DNA of 12,634 bases from Chloroflexota bacterium (GCA_013813905.1 JACCQX010000108.1:1-12634); one strand, 5' to 3'; shown: positions 7,241-12,634, numbered from the stretch's first letter. Notes: generated from the letters alone by a model not told the origin. Numbers and translations: made by a program.

Positions 7241-7838
7241 GGCCGGTCGTGTCGTGACCGGCAGCGCCAAGGGCGTCCGGCTGCTGGCGCCAGGTCCCGG
7301 CACCCGGCCGCTCTCCGACCGCATCAAGCAGGCCCTCTTCGGGACCCTGGAGGTGGCGCTGGCACCCGCTTGGCCGGTGGCCTTCCTCGATCTGTTCGCG
7401 GGCAGCGGGGCGGCCGGCATCGAGGCGCTGAGCCGCGGCGCCCCGCGAACCGTCTTCGTGGAACGCGATCCGGAGGCCGCCCGGGTCATCGCCGAGAACC
7501 TGCGGCGGGCCGGCCTCTCCCGAGGCCACCTCGTTCGGCGCGACGTCTTGACCGTGCTGGCCGAAGGCGTGGCCGCGCTGGACGGGCCCTTCGGGGCGGT
7601 GCTGGTCGACCCGCCCTACGCCGAGCGGAAGGCGCTCCTGGCCACGCTCGCACGACTCGGTGACCTGCAGCTCGGCTGGATCGGCGCGGACGCCATCGTG
7701 GTGGCCAAGCATCCCTGGCGCGACGATCCGCCCGAACGGGCGGGCCAGCTCATCCTGGAGCGCCGCAAGCGCTTCGGGGAGACCGGTCTGTCCTACTATC
7801 GACCCGACAAGAGTCCGGAGGCAACCGTCGCACGATGA
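7233..7838 (+). CDS. rsmD: 16S rRNA (guanine966-N2)-methyltransferase RsmD
   Basis: RsmD transfers methyl from SAM to N2 of G966 in helix 31 of 16S rRNA during 30S assembly. The call is 201 residues. RVVTGSAKGVRLLAP opens the protein, like the usual RIIaG..kGr.L..P. TRPLSDRIKQALF at 24-36 is the conserved RNA-binding stretch. LDLFAGSG at 52-59 is SAM motif I, VERD at 76-79 the acidic loop, and DPPY at 126-129 the catalytic motif. The reading frame stays open further upstream, but the GTG at 7233 is chosen because GGAG sits 6 nt before it (7223-7226) and homology begins a few residues later. This gives an 8-nt overlap with recG. The stop overlaps the coaD start as ATGA, and rsmD-coaD is a widely conserved pair. 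Confidence 0.95.
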   Translation: MAEAGRVVTGSAKGVRLLAPGPGTRPLSDRIKQALFGTLEVALAPAWPVAFLDLFAGSGAAGIEALSRGAPRTVFVERDPEAARVIAENLRRAGLSRGHLVRRDVLTVLAEGVAALDGPFGAVLVDPPYAERKALLATLARLGDLQLGWIGADAIVVAKHPWRDDPPERAGQLILERRKRFGETGLSYYRPDKSPEATVAR

Positions 7839-8326
7839 GCACCGCCGTCTATCCCGGCTCCTTCGATCCCGTCACGCTGGGCCATCTCGACGTCATGGAA
7901 CGTGCTGCAGGCGCCTTCGATCGGCTGATCGTGGCGGTCCTGGTCAATCCGCGCAAATCGGTCACGGCCGCTGCGCATGATCGCGCCGCGGAGATCGGCT
8001 CGGTCGTGGCGGAGAGCGCACCCGGCGTCGCGGCACGGATAGAGGTGCTGACCTTCGACGGGCTCACGGTCGATCTGGCGACCCGCCTGGAAGCGAGCTT
8101 CATCGTCCGCGGCTTGCGCGCCGTGAGCGATTTCGAATCGGAGATGCAGATGGCGCACACCAACCGCAAGCTCCGGCCCGCCATCGACACGGTCTTCTTC
8201 ATGACAGCCCTGGAGCACGCCTATCTCAGCTCCAGCCTGGTGCGCGAGATCGCTGCTTTCGGCGGTGATGTGAGCGGGATGGTGCCGCCGGCGGTGGCCC
8301 GCCGGCTGTCTGTCCCGAGCGGCTGA
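7835..8326 (+). CDS. coaD: Phosphopantetheine adenylyltransferase
   Basis: CoaD joins ATP and 4'-phosphopantetheine to give dephospho-CoA and pyrophosphate, the penultimate and often rate-controlling step of CoA synthesis. The 163-residue length is typical of the hexameric family. AVYPGSFDPVTLGHLDV holds the nucleotidyltransferase TxGH motif at T14-H17. VRGLRAVSDFESEMQMAHTN (91-110) is the conserved pantetheine and ATP-site segment. SSSLVREIAAFGGDVSGMVP (132-151) contains the ISSTxxR-like motif. The usual F-S-x-E-E-R loop after NPRK is altered to TAAAHDR. The ATG at 7835 overlaps the rsmD stop, with GGAGG at 7817-7821 set 13 nt upstream. The gene ends exactly against the oppositely oriented sulfotransferase, whose stop begins at the next base, with no terminator hairpin between them. 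Confidence 0.98.
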   Translation: MSTAVYPGSFDPVTLGHLDVMERAAGAFDRLIVAVLVNPRKSVTAAAHDRAAEIGSVVAESAPGVAARIEVLTFDGLTVDLATRLEASFIVRGLRAVSDFESEMQMAHTNRKLRPAIDTVFFMTALEHAYLSSSLVREIAAFGGDVSGMVPPAVARRLSVPSG

Positions 8327-9316
8327 TCAGGCGCCGAGTCGACGCCTGAGCGCCCCTATCACGTCCTCCATGCTGGCCGCGTGAAGCATCAACGCGGAAC
8401 CTGTACGGAGGGGCATAGTGAGGAGGTGAAGCCATAGCCGCGGCAGGTCGGGTCCGATGCCGCTGAGTCCATATCCATGCCGGCGCATCCACCGGCCGGC
8501 GATCAGCTCGCAGAGGTAGATTTCCGCCCGGTCCAAGCCCCCCTCGCGCCACCTCCCGGTGCGGCTGGGATCGACGCCCACGGCACCCGCCCGGTTCGGG
8601 GTATTCGATGAGCCGACGTGCGGTACGTCGAGGACACGCGCCTCGTAATCCAGCCCGCAGTGCGCATACATGCGGGCCACGACGGTCGCTGGGTCGCGCA
8701 GCAGGTCCTCATATCGGACGGTATGCAGCTGTGGCTGACCGGCCCGCCGGTCGCCTTCACGGACGGTGGAGACCCACAGGGCACTGGTGCTGATGGGGTG
8801 ATAGGTCAGGTACTGCCGGAAGCGCAGCCCCCAGCTCTTGACGTCCTTCCGCGCCTGGGACTTGCGCTTCTGTGACAGGAGAACGTCACGAGGGTCGCGG
8901 ACGATACCGACGATCCGCGCTTCTGGGAGCTCTCGGATGATGTCGTCGATGTAAAAGACGCTTCGGCCAGTCTGCTCGCAGGGGATGGAACGCCCCCTCT
9001 TGGCCGCGCCGTGGCGCATGTATGTCGAGAAGACGGTCATTGCGGTGCGAGTCTCGTCCGGTATCGATGCCACCAGGGCCCCCGCCTCTGAGCGGCAATG
9101 CGACGGATCGCCTTCCTGCCTTCGGCAGAGACCCACAGCGATCCCTGTCGCCTCTCGTATCGACAAGCGACGCCGAGGCGCGTCAGGCGACCAGAAACGG
9201 TCGAAGAAGTGCAACTCACGAAACCGGAAAACGTCTGGATGGCGCCCCAGGAGGCGGCCCAGAAGGGTCGTGCCCGAACGGCTGTTGCCGACGACGAACA
9301 GGATCCGGGCGGTCAC
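8327..9316 (-). CDS. PAPS-dependent sulfotransferase family protein
   Basis: A 329-residue protein likely to transfer sulfate from PAPS to a small molecule, lipid or glycan; the acceptor is unknown. The PAPS 5'-phosphosulfate loop is clear at 10-18 (GNSRSGTTL) after a hydrophobic strand, and the 3'-phosphate motif RIVGIVRDPRDVLLSQ is at 134-149. VRYEDLLRDP at 200-209 and GRWREGGLDRAE at 254-265 are also typical of the Sulfotransfer_3-like group. EQTG at 114-117 replaces the common EKTP. No signal peptide is seen. The start is GTG (read from 9316); no ribosome-binding site lies at normal distance. The gene runs against its neighbours, separates coaD from the ATPase-like gene, and has about 60-65% G+C in sampled lines against about 73% in sampled recG/rsmD and plsX lines, which suggests later acquisition. 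The family is secure; the role is not. Confidence 0.9.
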   Translation of the reverse strand: MTARILFVVGNSRSGTTLLGRLLGRHPDVFRFRELHFFDRFWSPDAPRRRLSIREATGIAVGLCRRQEGDPSHCRSEAGALVASIPDETRTAMTVFSTYMRHGAAKRGRSIPCEQTGRSVFYIDDIIRELPEARIVGIVRDPRDVLLSQKRKSQARKDVKSWGLRFRQYLTYHPISTSALWVSTVREGDRRAGQPQLHTVRYEDLLRDPATVVARMYAHCGLDYEARVLDVPHVGSSNTPNRAGAVGVDPSRTGRWREGGLDRAEIYLCELIAGRWMRRHGYGLSGIGPDLPRLWLHLLTMPLRTGSALMLHAASMEDVIGALRRRLGA

Positions 9317-9322
9317 GGCGAC

Positions 9323-9328
9323 AGTCTA
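9323..9328 (-). promoter_or_regulatory. Possible -10 box giving a leaderless sulfotransferase mRNA
   Basis: On the minus strand the sequence TAGACT lies 6 nt before the GTG start of the sulfotransferase. It matches four of six -10 consensus bases and fits the TANNNT form common in high-GC bacteria. Transcription from it would begin at or beside the start codon, which would explain the lack of a ribosome-binding site at normal spacing. No convincing -35 box is seen, so this is tentative. Confidence 0.25.
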
Positions 9329-9423
9329 CGGCAGCCCTCCGGCCACGGTCTGGCATCGACCGACGCGCGGGGCACCTGGGAGGCCCGGGGCCCATCGAAG
9401 GGAAGATCGAGTGAGCGGAGTGT

Positions 9424-9429
9424 TACGAT
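9424..9429 (+). promoter_or_regulatory. Possible -10 box for the ATPase-like/yceD/rpmF/plsX operon
   Basis: The 144-nt gap between the divergent sulfotransferase and the ATPase-like gene must hold a plus-strand promoter if the downstream genes are transcribed independently. TACGAT fits the TANNNT form and would place the transcript start about 24 nt before the proposed start codon at 9461. No good -35 box is seen 16-18 nt upstream, so support is weak. Confidence 0.28.
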
Positions 9430-9446
9430 CGACGCGACCCAGACCC

Positions 9447-9451
9447 GGAGG
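9447..9451 (+). promoter_or_regulatory. Ribosome-binding site GGAGG that fixes the non-AUG start of the next gene
   Basis: A perfect GGAGG core lies 9 nt before the ATC codon at 9461, a normal spacing. The first in-frame ATG (9518) is 66 nt from this site and has no such core at normal distance. Together with protein homology beginning exactly at 9461, this site supports initiation at ATC. Confidence 0.65.
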
Positions 9452-9460
9452 CACGTCCCC

Positions 9461-9985
9461 ATCGACATCATCTTCCTCGTCGAGCGCCTCGAAGCCCTGC
9501 TTGCGAACGGCCGGCGGATGCCCATGACCAACAGCGTGATCGTGGATCAAGTGGCAGCACTCGATCTGATCGACCAGCTGCGCGTCGCTGTGCCCGAGGA
9601 GGTGCGCCAGGCCAAACGCGTCAACGAGGAGACCAGTCGTCTGGTAGAGAGGGCCCAGGAGGAGGCGGAACGGATCCTGGCCCGTGCTCAGGAGCAGGCT
9701 GCCTTCCTGATCGAAGAGCGGGAGCTGACGCGGGCCGCGGAGGTACGCTCGCGGGAGATCATCGCGGCGGGCGACGTGGAGGCCGACGAGATCCGCCGTG
9801 GCGCCGATCAGTACGCCGCCGAGGTGCTCATCAGGCTCGAGGGCGAGTGCATCAAGGCGCTCCAGAGCATCAAGCAGGGGCTGGCGCTGCTCGATGAGCG
9901 CTACCCCTCCGACTCGTCCAACGGCTCGCACGACGGTGCCGCCGGTGGAGCCACCGCCGAACAGAAGAGCCATGCTCAGCTATAA
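9461..9985 (+). CDS. Coiled-coil DivIVA/F0-b-like protein ('ATPase' family upstream of yceD), probable AUC start
   Basis: A conserved protein of unknown function, 174 residues if started at ATC 9461. Databases often label this family 'ATPase', but no Walker motif is present. Residues 1-50 (IDIIFLVERLEALL then SVIVDQ...LIDQLRVAVPEEVRQAKRV) match the family head. Residues about 52-145 are a long Glu/Ala/Arg-rich helix (RAQEEAERILARAQEQAAFL), likely a coiled coil like DivIVA or ATP-synthase subunit b. Residues 149-174 are a disordered Ser/Gly/Ala tail. No ATG, GTG or TTG lies in frame near the N-terminus. The first ATG codons, at residues 20 and 22, would cut off the conserved head, while ATC aligns with the family's Met1 and has GGAGG 9 nt upstream. 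The frame is open further upstream, but that part lies antisense to the sulfotransferase and is not protein-like. The gene overlaps yceD by 14 nt. Confidence 0.75.
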   Translation: MDIIFLVERLEALLANGRRMPMTNSVIVDQVAALDLIDQLRVAVPEEVRQAKRVNEETSRLVERAQEEAERILARAQEQAAFLIEERELTRAAEVRSREIIAAGDVEADEIRRGADQYAAEVLIRLEGECIKALQSIKQGLALLDERYPSDSSNGSHDGAAGGATAEQKSHAQL

Positions 9986-10508
9986 CGTGGCGGGTCTGCT
10001 ACGGTCCGTGCCAGGCACCTCGCGCACCTATCCCGTGGACGTGGGATCGCTGCCCATCGCCGAGGATCTGGAGCTGGTGGCGCCCATCCGCGGAGAGGTG
10101 AAGCTATCCCGCACTGGGCGCTCGATCCTGGCTCACGGTCGCCTTGATACCTCCGTGGCGGAGCGCTGCAGCCGGTGCCTCGTGCCGGTGGCGGCGCCTA
10201 TCAGCGTCGAGATCCACGAGGAAGCGCTGCCGCTCCTGGACATCGACTCGGGGCAGCCGCTGGACACCTCCACGGAGCCCGATGCCCTGCGCCTCGACGA
10301 GCATCACGAGCTCGATCTGGCCTCGGCCGTCCGCGACGCGATATCACTGGCGGAGCCGATCGCGCCGCTCTGCCGGCCGGATTGCCGCGGGCTCTGCCTC
10401 ATCTGCGGGGCGGATCAAAACGAAGATCTCGGTCATGGTCATCCCGAGGACGGCTTGGATCCGCGATTGGCCGGTCTGGCCGCGCTCCGTGAGCAGCTTG
10501 AGCGGTAG
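9972..10508 (+). CDS. yceD: YceD/DUF177 family zinc-cysteine protein
   Basis: A 178-residue DUF177 protein. In many bacteria this family is encoded just before rpmF, and in plants and E. coli it has been linked to 23S rRNA accumulation; the molecular role is not settled. The sequence shows LSYNVAGLLRSVPGTSRTY at the N-terminus, CSRCL at 66-70, and the hallmark PLCRPDCRGLCLICGADQN at 132-150, giving C134, C138, C142 and C145. Acidic sequence lies between the cysteine clusters. The frame is open far upstream, but the ATG at 9972 is chosen because homology starts there; it overlaps the end of the coiled-coil gene by 14 nt, so coupling is likely. rpmF starts 71 nt downstream, the classic yceD-rpmF pairing. 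Confidence 0.93.
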   Translation: MLSYNVAGLLRSVPGTSRTYPVDVGSLPIAEDLELVAPIRGEVKLSRTGRSILAHGRLDTSVAERCSRCLVPVAAPISVEIHEEALPLLDIDSGQPLDTSTEPDALRLDEHHELDLASAVRDAISLAEPIAPLCRPDCRGLCLICGADQNEDLGHGHPEDGLDPRLAGLAALREQLER

Positions 10509-10579
10509 CATCATCCGTTCCCCGCGGGCGGCCGATACCGGCCACGAGACGAACCACCGAAAGGAGCACTGACAGGACC

Positions 10580-10786
10580 ATGGGAGTCCCCAAGCGACGC
10601 GTATCACACGCCAGGAAAGGCGATCGACGAGCTCACCTGGCGATCTCGGCGCCCCAGCTGGAGGAGTGCCCGCACTGCCACCAGATGAAGCGGAGCCACC
10701 ATGCCTGCCCGGCCTGCGGCTGGTATGCCGGTCGCGAGGCCGTGCGCATCCGCCAGGCGCGCCCCGCGGACTCCGGGCGCGCCTGA
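10580..10786 (+). CDS. rpmF: Large ribosomal subunit protein bL32, zinc-binding form
   Basis: A 68-residue ribosomal protein. MGVPKRRVSHARKGDRRAH is the conserved basic N-terminus that enters the 50S subunit, and APQLEECPHC begins the zinc ribbon. Ribbon ligands are C30, C33, C43 and C46, so this is the zinc-dependent C+ form, the same form as L28 here. After GWYAGREAV the tail extends about 14 residues beyond most L32 proteins. The ATG at 10580 has AAGGAG at 10561-10566, 13 nt upstream, a rather long spacing. The neighbours yceD and plsX match the yceD-rpmF-plsX order of E. coli. Confidence 0.97.
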   Translation: MGVPKRRVSHARKGDRRAHLAISAPQLEECPHCHQMKRSHHACPACGWYAGREAVRIRQARPADSGRA

Positions 10787-10795
10787 CCGAAACCC

Positions 10796-10823
10796 CGGCG
10801 CCGGTGAGGGACTGACGGCGCCG
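10796..10823 (+). promoter_or_regulatory. GC-rich stem-loop in the rpmF-plsX gap
   Basis: The self-complementary octamer CGGCGCCG occurs at 10796-10803 and again at 10816-10823. The two copies can pair as an 8-bp all-GC stem with a 12-nt loop that contains GAGGG (10806-10810), a possible Shine-Dalgarno core. The second arm reaches the alternative GTG start of plsX at 10823. No U-run follows, so it is not a standard intrinsic terminator. It could modulate plsX translation or separate rpmF and plsX expression; either is inference. Confidence 0.4.
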
Positions 10824-10849
10824 TGGTCGATCCGTTGGACCTGAGGACC

Positions 10850-11875
10850 ATGTCGTCTGGGCCGGAGTCCCGTTCGCCCGTGCGTCTGCGCGTGGCGGTA
10901 GATGCCATGGGTGGCGATCACGGGCCGGAGGAGATCGTCCGGGGCGCCATGGCCTGGGCCGTCGACCATCCGGCGGTCGACCTTCTGCTGGTGGGCGACG
11001 AGGAGCGCCTGCGACCATTCCTCGAGGACGACCTGCCGGCCCACGTTCGGTTGGTGCAGGCTTCCGAGTCGGTGGCCATGGAGGAGCATCCCGCGGCCGC
11101 GGTCCGGCGCAAGCGGGACGCGAGCATCAACGTGGCCATGCGTCTCGTCCGCACCGGAGAGGCGGACGCCGTGGTGACGGCCGGTCACACGGGCGCGGCG
11201 GTCGCCTCGGCCATCCTGCATCTGGGTCGTCTGCGCGGCGTCGACCGCCCCGCTCTGGCGGTCCAGATGGTCACCGATCGAGGGCCCTTCGTCTTCCTCG
11301 ACATCGGGGCCACGACCGACTCGAGCGGCCTGAACCTGGCGCAGTACGCGCGGATGGGCGCCATCTACAGCGCGCAGGTGCTGGGTGTGGCGGATCCCAG
11401 CGTGGCCCTGCTCTCCATCGGTGAGGAGGGCGGCAAGGGCGAAGCGCGCGTCCAGGAGGCGACCAAGCTGCTGGCCGACAGCGACCTGCGCTTCATCGGG
11501 AACGTCGAGGGCAAGGACCTGCCGCATCACCCGGCGGACGTGGTCGTGTGCGATGCGTCGGTGGGCAACGTCACCATCAAGTTCTTCGAGGGTGTGAGCG
11601 GCTTCATCTTCGACATGCTGCGCACGGAGTTCCGCCGCTGGCCGCTGGGACCGGTGGGTTACCTGTTCATGCGTCCCGGCCTGCGCCGGATGCGCTCGCG
11701 CTTCGACTACGAGCGCCTTGGCGGCGCACCGCTCCTGGGTGTCAACGGCACGGTGCTCATCACGCACGGCCGCGCCCGGCGGCGGATGATCGGCTACGCG
11801 GTCGCCGCGGGCGCTGCCGCGGCGGGCGCACGGATACCGGAAAGGATCGCCGCCGCGCTGGCGCCGGACCCATGA
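10850..11875 (+). CDS. plsX: Phosphate acyltransferase PlsX
   Basis: PlsX converts long-chain acyl-ACP and phosphate to acyl-phosphate, the donor PlsY uses to start phospholipid synthesis; it is a peripheral membrane enzyme. From ATG 10850 it has 341 residues, the normal size. RVAVDAMGGDHGPEEIV (14-30) is the signature head. Further matches are RKRDASINVAMRLV (87-100), AGHTGA (111-116), LLSIGEEGGKGE (187-198), FIGNVEGKDL (215-224), SVGNVTIKFFEG (237-248) and GGAPLLGVNG (291-300). Several invariant-looking positions differ: AGNTGA is AGHTGA, D.GAN is DIGAT, and CDGFVGN is CDASVGN. GTG at 10823, with GAGGG 12 nt upstream, is an alternative start adding nine residues; GTG 10880 is also possible. 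The stop overlaps nusB as ATGA. acpP, whose product is a substrate, lies two genes on. Confidence 0.95.
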   Translation: MSSGPESRSPVRLRVAVDAMGGDHGPEEIVRGAMAWAVDHPAVDLLLVGDEERLRPFLEDDLPAHVRLVQASESVAMEEHPAAAVRRKRDASINVAMRLVRTGEADAVVTAGHTGAAVASAILHLGRLRGVDRPALAVQMVTDRGPFVFLDIGATTDSSGLNLAQYARMGAIYSAQVLGVADPSVALLSIGEEGGKGEARVQEATKLLADSDLRFIGNVEGKDLPHHPADVVVCDASVGNVTIKFFEGVSGFIFDMLRTEFRRWPLGPVGYLFMRPGLRRMRSRFDYERLGGAPLLGVNGTVLITHGRARRRMIGYAVAAGAAAAGARIPERIAAALAPDP

Positions 11876-12363
11876 ACAGCGGCGAGGGGGCCGGCTCAGG
11901 GCCCGGGTCGCCGGCGTCTGACTCAGCCGCGCGACGGACCGGCCCGGAAGGGCACCGCGCCGAGCGCGAAGGCCGCCGCCTGGCGCTGAGCGCCGTGTTC
12001 GAGGCAGACTTCGGGCAGCGCACCGCCATACGGGTGCTCGAGCGACGCATCGCGGACGAGGGGACGGCTCCGGAAGCCGCCGCCCACGCGCGGCGTCTGG
12101 TGGCCGCCGTGATGCGCTATCGCGACGCCATCGACGCGCGCATCGAGGTCGTGGCGCCCGCCTTCCCGGTCGTGGGACTGGCTCGTATCGACCGCGCATT
12201 GTTGCGTTCCGCGCTGGGTGAACTGCTACACTGCCCGACGACGCCGGCCCGGGTGGCGATCTCGGAATGGGTCGAACTCGCTCGGACCTACAGTGGCGAA
12301 CCGGCTCGGCGCCTCACCAACGGCGTCCTCGGGCGCGTCGCGGAAGGCGGGACCGGGCAATAG
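11872..12363 (+). CDS. nusB: Transcription antitermination factor NusB
   Basis: NusB binds S10 and boxA RNA and supports antitermination of rRNA operons. The protein has 163 residues. [17 protein letters not shown] (32-48) matches the first helix of the all-helical NusB fold, [17 protein letters not shown] (102-118) the conserved core helix, and [18 protein letters not shown] (126-143) with [12 protein letters not shown] (145-156) the C-terminal signature. Residues 1-30 are a Gly/Ser/Pro-rich extension likely to be disordered. The frame is open further upstream inside plsX, but the ATG at 11872 overlaps the plsX stop in the ATGA pattern used throughout this window, and upstream sequence does not resemble NusB. 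No strong ribosome-binding site is seen, so coupling to plsX is likely. The link to plsX and acpP is mainly positional. Confidence 0.93.
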   Translation: MNSGEGAGSGPGSPASDSAARRTGPEGHRAEREGRRLALSAVFEADFGQRTAIRVLERRIADEGTAPEAAAHARRLVAAVMRYRDAIDARIEVVAPAFPVVGLARIDRALLRSALGELLHCPTTPARVAISEWVELARTYSGEPARRLTNGVLGRVAEGGTGQ

Positions 12364-12371
12364 AGCCCGAT

Positions 12372-12391
12372 GGCGGGACCAGGATCCCGCC
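12372..12391 (+). promoter_or_regulatory. Stem-loop after nusB
   Basis: A perfect inverted repeat of GGCGGGA (12372-12378) and TCCCGCC (12385-12391) with a 6-nt loop starts 8 nt after the nusB stop. No U-tract follows, so a classic Rho-independent terminator is unlikely. It could be an RNA-stability or processing element between nusB and acpP, whose product is normally needed in large excess over NusB. Confidence 0.45.
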
Positions 12392-12405
12392 GGCCGTGAA
12401 CGACA

Positions 12406-12422
12406 GGGGGCATTCGACCCCC
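12406..12422 (+). promoter_or_regulatory. Second stem-loop just before the acpP ribosome-binding site
   Basis: GGGGG at 12406-12410 pairs with CCCCC at 12418-12422 across a 7-nt loop. It ends 4 nt before the AGGAGG of acpP and is flanked by short direct repeats of CGACAGG (12401-12407 and 12423-12429). It might protect the 5' end of a processed acpP mRNA. In GC-rich DNA a 5-bp stem is weak evidence. Confidence 0.3.
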
Positions 12423-12426
12423 CGAC

Positions 12427-12432
12427 AGGAGG
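12427..12432 (+). promoter_or_regulatory. Strong Shine-Dalgarno AGGAGG for acpP
   Basis: A full AGGAGG lies 8 nt before the GTG at 12441. It is the best-placed ribosome-binding site in the window, decides the acpP start, and fits the high expression expected of acyl carrier protein. Confidence 0.85.
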
Positions 12433-12440
12433 AAGCATCG

Positions 12441-12634
12441 GTGACGGCTTCGACCTACGACCGCCTCAAGAAGATCGTAGTTGAGCAACTCGGGGTGGAC
12501 GAGGAGGAGGTCAAGCCTGAATCGTCCTTCGTCGACGACCTCAACGCGGACTCTCTCGACCTCGTGGAGCTCATCATGAGCCTGGAGGAGGAGTTCGGGA
12601 CGGAGATCTCGGACGAGGATGCCGAGAAGATCCG
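12441..12634 (+). CDS. acpP: Acyl carrier protein, N-terminal part (runs off the window)
   Basis: Acyl carrier protein holds growing fatty acyl chains on a phosphopantetheine arm. 64 complete codons are visible; the usual length is about 75-85, so only the last helix is missing. [20 protein letters not shown] matches helix I, and [20 protein letters not shown] contains the DSL motif with Ser38 as the attachment site. [16 protein letters not shown] is the conserved helix III approach. The acidic composition is typical. The start is GTG with a strong AGGAGG 8 nt upstream. The nearby products connect directly: CoaD acts in making the CoA from which the arm is taken, and PlsX consumes acyl-ACP. 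A GTG start with an excellent ribosome-binding site and its own 77-nt leader suggest separately tuned expression. Confidence 0.96.
   Translation, partial: MTASTYDRLKKIVVEQLGVDEEEVKPESSFVDDLNADSLDLVELIMSLEEEFGTEISDEDAEKI

Noticed and set aside
8327..9316. Sulfotransferase as part of a new defence or biosynthetic island
   Set aside because: It stands alone; both flanks are ordinary housekeeping genes and no partner, transposase or integrase is present.
9098..9460. N-terminal extension of the coiled-coil gene from an upstream ATG at 9098
   Set aside because: The extra 121 codons lie mostly antisense to the sulfotransferase 5' end, look like random sequence, and the family homology begins at 9461 next to a good ribosome-binding site.
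11548..11871. Upstream extension of nusB inside plsX
   Set aside because: The added sequence is a shadow of plsX; ATG 11872 overlaps the plsX stop in the ATGA pattern used elsewhere here.
10604..12199. A 531-codon open frame on the minus strand across rpmF, plsX and nusB
   Set aside because: It lies antisense to three well-identified genes, is rich in Arg, Pro and Ala as expected from high-GC shadow frames, and shows no domain motif.
12372..12422. Intrinsic terminator after nusB
   Set aside because: Both hairpins lack the U-run required of a Rho-independent terminator.

Overview
This window is a dense, high-GC block of bacterial housekeeping genes. By hand count, sampled lines in the core genes reach about 73% G+C. 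Gene content and order suggest a high-GC Chloroflexota-type bacterium. The main hints are a DivIVA/F0-b-like 'ATPase' gene placed before yceD-rpmF-plsX, and zinc-ribbon versions of L28 and L32. The phylum is inferred from gene style only. No tRNA, rRNA, CRISPR array, phage gene or insertion sequence was seen, and no gene-free stretch exceeds 300 bases.

Layout. (1) 1-2767, plus strand: the 3' end of fmt, then rlmN, rpe and dtd, joined by ATGA overlaps or a 12-nt gap; this is a translation and carbon-metabolism operon. (2) 2774-2968, minus strand: rpmB (L28), convergent with dtd and divergent from the next operon. A 77-nt gap holds a near-symmetrical TACTATA element that could serve as the -10 box in both directions. 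(3) 3046-8326, plus strand: fakA/yloV, recG, rsmD and coaD, separated by 1 nt or overlapping. (4) 8327-9316, minus strand: a PAPS-dependent sulfotransferase of lower G+C, the one accessory-looking gene. (5) 9461-12634, plus strand: a coiled-coil ATPase-like protein, yceD (DUF177), rpmF (L32), plsX, nusB and the start of acpP, which runs off the window.

How the genes fit together. The order fmt-rlmN-rpe-rpmB-fakA-recG-...-plsX-...-acpP resembles the Bacillus subtilis fmt-to-acpA region. Here dtd, rsmD, coaD, yceD, rpmF and nusB are interleaved, and yloU is missing between rpmB and fakA. The genes serve translation (Fmt, RlmN, Dtd, L28, L32, RsmD, NusB), fork repair (RecG), and acyl/CoA metabolism. 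CoaD leads to the CoA that supplies the phosphopantetheine arm of ACP. PlsX and FakA both make acyl-phosphate, the first from acyl-ACP and the second from free fatty acids.

The most notable points are a probable AUC (Ile) start codon for the ATPase-like gene at 9461, the sulfotransferase inserted into an otherwise conserved block, a heptapeptide tandem duplication in Fmt, and a shared divergent -10 element. I found no convincing new multi-gene system.
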